Shown here one piece after another: positions 60,619 through 64,000 of a stretch of DNA of 64,000 bases. The notes under the pieces are model-generated. The model searched no databases. It was given only the letters and a program-made list of their open reading frames with translations, and was not told the DNA's origin. The translations under genes and the position numbers were made by a program. This DNA comes from Gnetum montanum (lineage: Eukaryota; Streptophyta; Gnetopsida; Gnetales; Gnetaceae): positions 32,933 to 96,932 of the forward strand of contig MNCI01017725.1 of the NCBI GenBank assembly GCA_015680685.1. The letters are read 5' to 3'. Position 1 is the first letter of the stretch. Each line of letters begins with the position of its first letter.

Positions 60619-62269
60619 CCCGCAAGAACTAATCCTAGTGTCCAAGAGGTAACGGTATCCATGCAATAGTTATTTCCTGAAATTTTATGAAACGCTGCTA
60701 CTTTCTTGATACACTTGGAAGATGGCAAGGGGGCGACAATCCTGGTGATGCTGCACAAAGGACAGGAGGTTACGGTCGAAGTGGTTGCTGACAAGATTGC
60801 TACGGCCCTTAACGCACGAGTGACACCTATACCAAACATACATGGACTCGAAGATGTACAAGCATCCGCCGAGACTTCATGTAGCAGGATCAATGTAGCC
60901 CAACATGAAGAACTATTGGACTGACTAATGGGAATTGGGCAACCACTTTCAGATGTCTTCGACCTTTTGGACAACATCACTGCAACCCAGTGGAAGCTGC
61001 TCTCAGCAAGGGGTAAGAACCTCATCTTGAAAGGGCAACTTGAAGCTACTCAAGCTAATTGTTAGCACTTGGCAATAGAAGTTGCTCAATTAAGAACCCA
61101 ACTTGCTGATCCAGCTCTCCTCAACTGTGAGCTCACCAGAGATGAAGCTTTTCAACAGCTTCAAGTCAAACTTCAGATAGTTGAGGATGAGTGAGAGTCG
61201 ACGATCCTTGATAAGTCCTTAGCAAAAGCTCATGCATATCATTTAAACAAGGACTTAACAGAGATTCGCTAAGAGAATGTTAGGTTGACCGTGGAAGTTC
61301 ATCACCTACGCAATGTTGGTGCTGAAAATGAACACATGAAAAGCTTTATTCACCAACAATAGGAAGAGCTAGCCAGGATGAACGCTGATGTGAGGAGGTT
61401 GGCTACCGAGAATCGAAATCTTTCCATGGAGGAGGTTCGAACCTTGCGATAAAAATCAGCCATTGAAATCGCCGCTTGGAAGAACAAAGCCCTTAAGTTT
61501 GAAAAAGTTAAGAATCATTACAGGGACCAAATGGGATTACAAAAGGAAATGAATGATAAATAAATTCAAGTCACAAAGGCTAAGATGAACCAAGCGCTCC
61601 AGCAGCTCTGAGAAGGAGGCGAGGTATGGCAACCTATCTTTGATGGGTTAAATGCCTACAACTAGGCTGAGATCTTCCTCAAGGAACTGCAGATTGTAGA
61701 AATGACAGAATACATAGAGTTGGCCAACCTTCGCTATGCAAATCTGGCTATGCTAATAGTTGGGAGACCGTAGTTTGAATTGGAAAAGCAAGTGGCCACC
61801 TTGTATTCTTTATATGAGGGCAAGTTCCAAGTGCACAAGGCAACAAAATAAAAATTGGAGACAACAAATGTGGAACTCAAGGTTCTCGGCACGCATTTTG
61901 AAGGACAACATGCGGTCGTAGAGAACTTGGCCTATCGAATGAATGACTACCAGTAGTTGCAGACATCAATTTGAGTGTTCAACATCGAACAAAAATAGTT
62001 TGTAGCCTGGTTCGTCAATCTGAAAGAACTCTTCCCTGCGCTGTCGTGCCCTTGGGAGGTTCTAGTCCTGATACACATTAGTGAAGCTTCCTGGATAGTG
62101 AACGATCCTAGAAGCAAGGAAGAAAAAATGAGGGCCTTCTTGGAGGCTTTCTGGTTGCCTCCAGAAGTTGCAGCTACTGCAAGGTAGCCATCGTTCGTGC
62201 CACCACCACCACATGGGCCAGAGGTTGGTGAAGGTCTATTAGAACCACCGCCACTAGGGACGGTGTGAT
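60619..62269 (+). pseudogene. ORF3 C-terminal coiled-coil part of element D
   Basis: Matches element A's ORF3 from about 4600 to 2963 (minus). It contains TFLIHLEDGKGATILVM, AQHEELLD, QPLSDVFDLLDNITATQ, then coiled coil with VRRLATENRNLSMEEVR, EYIELANLRYANLAMLIVG and FELEKQVATLYSLYEGKF, the CPWEVL motif and a PPPLGTV end (TGA 62267-62269). More than ten in-frame stops, nearly all at Gln. The N-terminal domain is missing here, and a B-type copy of that domain lies upstream at 38768-39547. Confidence 0.75.
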
Positions 62270-62399
62270 CTTCTCCAACAATTTTTGCATCCTTCAACAT
62301 GGCAAAGAATCCAAGACCGTCAGGGTGTTCAATTTTATCTCTAAACACCACCATTTTGTAATTTTTCCTTCTCTGTACACTCGGGCACTTGGCACGTCA

Positions 62400-62452
62400 T
62401 GTGTGTGTGTTTGTCATGTGTGTGTGTCATATGTGTGTGTCATGTGTGTTGT
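62400..62452 (+). repeat. TG-rich microsatellite in element D's 3' UTR
   Basis: 'tgtgtgtgt' blocks separated by 'catgtgtg' and 'catatgtg', between the ORF3 stop and the polypurine tract. Confidence 0.7.
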
Positions 62453-62521
62453 AATAAAAAGTCCATACCTTCCAAATTGTAGAGGAACTCAAGGATGAGT
62501 TTTTACTCAGTCGTGGAGGTA

Positions 62522-63408
62522 TGATGAAGTGCTAAACACTCGATGTGTCGATTAGGCCGCATATACGCGGCCTCGTTGACGTGGCCCGGTCGACGTGGCC
62601 CCGTCGACGTGGCCCCATTTACACAGAGCGTGTTTCGGCCTATAAATAAGTGGGCTCCCGCCACACTTAGGTACCTTTTCGGCAGTTGCAGCGAAGCTCT
62701 TGCAGTTTGTTTCTGCAAGAGTTAGAATATTTTCCAAGTGCCCGCAGTAGGTGTAAGAAAGGTGTCCGGCTCTTTATTCGAGCACTAATGTACCTAAGCC
62801 CATTGGCATGAACGGTAATAAAGACGAGCTTTTCAAGCATTCCTTGCAGCAATTGGACTTAGTCATTTGATGCATTTAATAGTTTAATATTTCTATGCTT
62901 TGATAATTCCTAAAGTTTCCATTGTTATTATTTTAATCGCTATTGCTCTTTTATAGTTCGTAGAAACCATAAGTACAACCATCTTGAATGTAAACCCAAC
63001 ACTTGGCAACCTAGCAACGCTTAACGTCCGGTAACCCAGTAGTGGTTAGGGGATGCTTAGGATGTGCACGGAAGATGGGATCAGATACTTATGCTAGGAA
63101 GAGTTAAGATATAGATTAGGATAATTATAGATTACATATTATTTTGTTCCTTACTTTCCATTCCAAGAATTAGATGCTAGAAGATAAAGTGAAAAAAGCC
63201 ATAAAAATTAGTTGCCTCAATCTCACTTAACCATCACAATCAGAACATCACAAGTGAGGTTGGGAAGACAACAACCGTTCTAACACAAGGTTTTGCTGGT
63301 TAAGGTCTAGTGTATGCAAAGTGCTTACAATCTATAGAATTTGACCGAGTCACGTGTGAACGCCTGTGATTCGCATGGTTGGGCGTAGGGGTACCTAGCC
63401 GCTCATCA
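62522..63408 (+). repeat. 3' LTR of element D (GTCGAC type)
   Basis: Starts TGATGAAGTGC after 'cgtggaggta' and ends GCTCATCA. U3: an inverted repeat GGCCGC-atatac-GCGGCC (62555-62572), then three tandem units of about 14 bases built on GTCGACGTGGCCC (62574-62617), then TATA box ctataaataag (62640-62650). R/U5 has 'ggtaataaagacg'. Followed by CCTAG. Confidence 0.9.
62574..62617 (+). promoter_or_regulatory. Three tandem ACGTGGC boxes in the LTR U3
   Basis: Units tgacgtggcccgg, tcgacgtggccccg and tcgacgtggcccc. GACGTGGC is the core of plant ABA-response (bZIP/ABF) elements. Placement 30-70 bases upstream of the TATA box suits an upstream activating region. That the element responds to ABA is only an inference. 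Confidence 0.5.
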
Positions 63409-63855
63409 CCTAGTAATGCAGAATGAGTACAACTTAATCACGAGCATTTAAGTATGACTACTTGGTAACCCAGTAGCGTACCTAGGCCATGCACTTGGTA
63501 ATCCCAGTGGTAGTCGTGCACGAGGTCCAAGATGTGTACGGATGATTAAGGAACAGATGCTCATCGCACTTAGGCTAGTTTAGATTCTCTCTCACCCTCT
63601 CTCTCTCCTAGCTTGGTTGATATTATTTCCCATCATACCCAGGAGTAGCATTAGTGTAGGAACACATCATACACCTCACTCTAGACTAAACCATATGTGA
63701 CAAGCTAATACTAGTCTAGGTAGGAAGATAGTGAACTACGATCTATGAGTAACTGTCTAGATACCACAACTAGTCCGTCTGTGGAGTTCGACTGGATCAT
63801 GCATGAAGCGCTCGTATTGGTATGGTTGAGTGTAGGGGTACCTCACCACTCATCA
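63409..63855 (+). repeat. Element C 3' LTR, right part
   Basis: Starts with the second CCTAG copy, then 'taatgcagaatgagtac', the R/U5 sequence of the GATATC-type LTRs (compare 26218-26662). It ends CCACTCATCA. A CT-rich 'ctctctctcc' tract lies at about 63588-63608. Confidence 0.88.
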
Positions 63856-64000
63856 AACGAGGTACAAATACCCAAAAAAATTAATTTTAATGGCAAAGTA
63901 TCATAGGTAGCAAACATGATGACATGGAATATCTACATGCAACAATTCCAATATCCATGAGAGCACTAATGAGCATAGTAAGAATGGTATCACAAAATCT
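63856..64000. other. Right flank of element C
   Basis: 145 AT-rich bases with nothing recognised. The first bases after the LTR should be the target duplication of element C, but its partner has been lost. Confidence 0.5.

Larger units (their letters stand above)
36748..63408 (+). mobile_element. Element D: chimeric Athila-like element, host of element E
   Basis: Outer boundaries are set by a perfect CCTAG target duplication within element C's LTR. Order: truncated GTCGAC-type 5' LTR, B-type spacer, B-type ORF3 N-terminus, gag C-terminus plus pol, element E, ORF3 C-terminus, polypurine tract, full 3' LTR. Primer site and gag N-terminus are missing. The pol and 3' LTR are close to element A, while 37500-39547 is close to element B, so D is a recombinant of two subfamilies. 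Confidence 0.85.

Noticed and set aside
1-64000. CRISPR array or prokaryotic operon
   Set aside because: No regularly spaced repeats with unique spacers and no bacterial gene organisation. All content is plant nuclear.

Overview
This is nuclear DNA of a land plant, probably a seed plant with a large repeat-rich genome (a gymnosperm would fit, but nothing here proves it). Three things point to a plant: a hairpin carrying the conserved miR166 sequence, an intact cytosolic ribosomal protein L35a (eL33) gene, and Ty3/gypsy retrotransposons of the Athila-like and Tat/Ogre-like types. Only about 11.6 kb in the middle (about 14.2-25.8 kb) looks like ordinary host sequence. The rest is nested, decayed LTR retrotransposons.

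Layout. 1-416 is part of a minus-strand LTR. 1846-14237 is element A, a complete but decayed minus-strand Athila-like element: 5' LTR 13329-14232, tRNA-Asp-like primer site, gag, pol, a third ORF (ORF3) and 3' LTR 1851-2745, with a near-matching 5-bp target duplication. 14.2-25.8 kb is the host island with MIR166 (16490-16680, plus) and RPL35A (24295-24633, minus). 25827-35284 is element B, a plus-strand relative that kept LTRs, gag and ORF3 but has no pol. 35.3-36.4 kb holds a LINE fragment and the 3' end of element C. Element C's LTR (36398-36747 and 63409-63855) is split by element D (36748-63408) with a perfect CCTAG duplication. D is a chimera: an A-type LTR and pol, with a B-type ORF3 N-terminal segment fused in frame upstream of pol. 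D is in turn split by element E (about 43757-60618).

Element E is Tat/Ogre-like, with a second archaeal-type RNase H. It carries pieces of unrelated host genes (an AN1 zinc-finger gene, a TPR gene and an unidentified exon) where most of gag should be. A predicted 6.2-kb intron separates protease from reverse transcriptase, and splicing it keeps the reading frame. Inside that intron lies a seven-exon gene on the opposite strand.

The most notable unexplained features are ORF3, the nested antisense gene in E, and the palindromic arrays. ORF3 is a roughly 930-residue protein with an N-terminal domain like 'putative plant transposon proteins' and a long coiled coil. It sits in the envelope position without visible membrane segments and is kept in the pol-less element. 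The arrays are GATATC-based or GTCGAC/ACGTGGC-based and lie upstream of LTR TATA boxes. One recurs ahead of ORF3. Most coding regions carry stops that fit C-to-T decay of CAA, CAG, CGA and TGG codons, so the elements are old. All positions come from reading the sequence by eye. Exon ends in the antisense gene may be off by a few bases.
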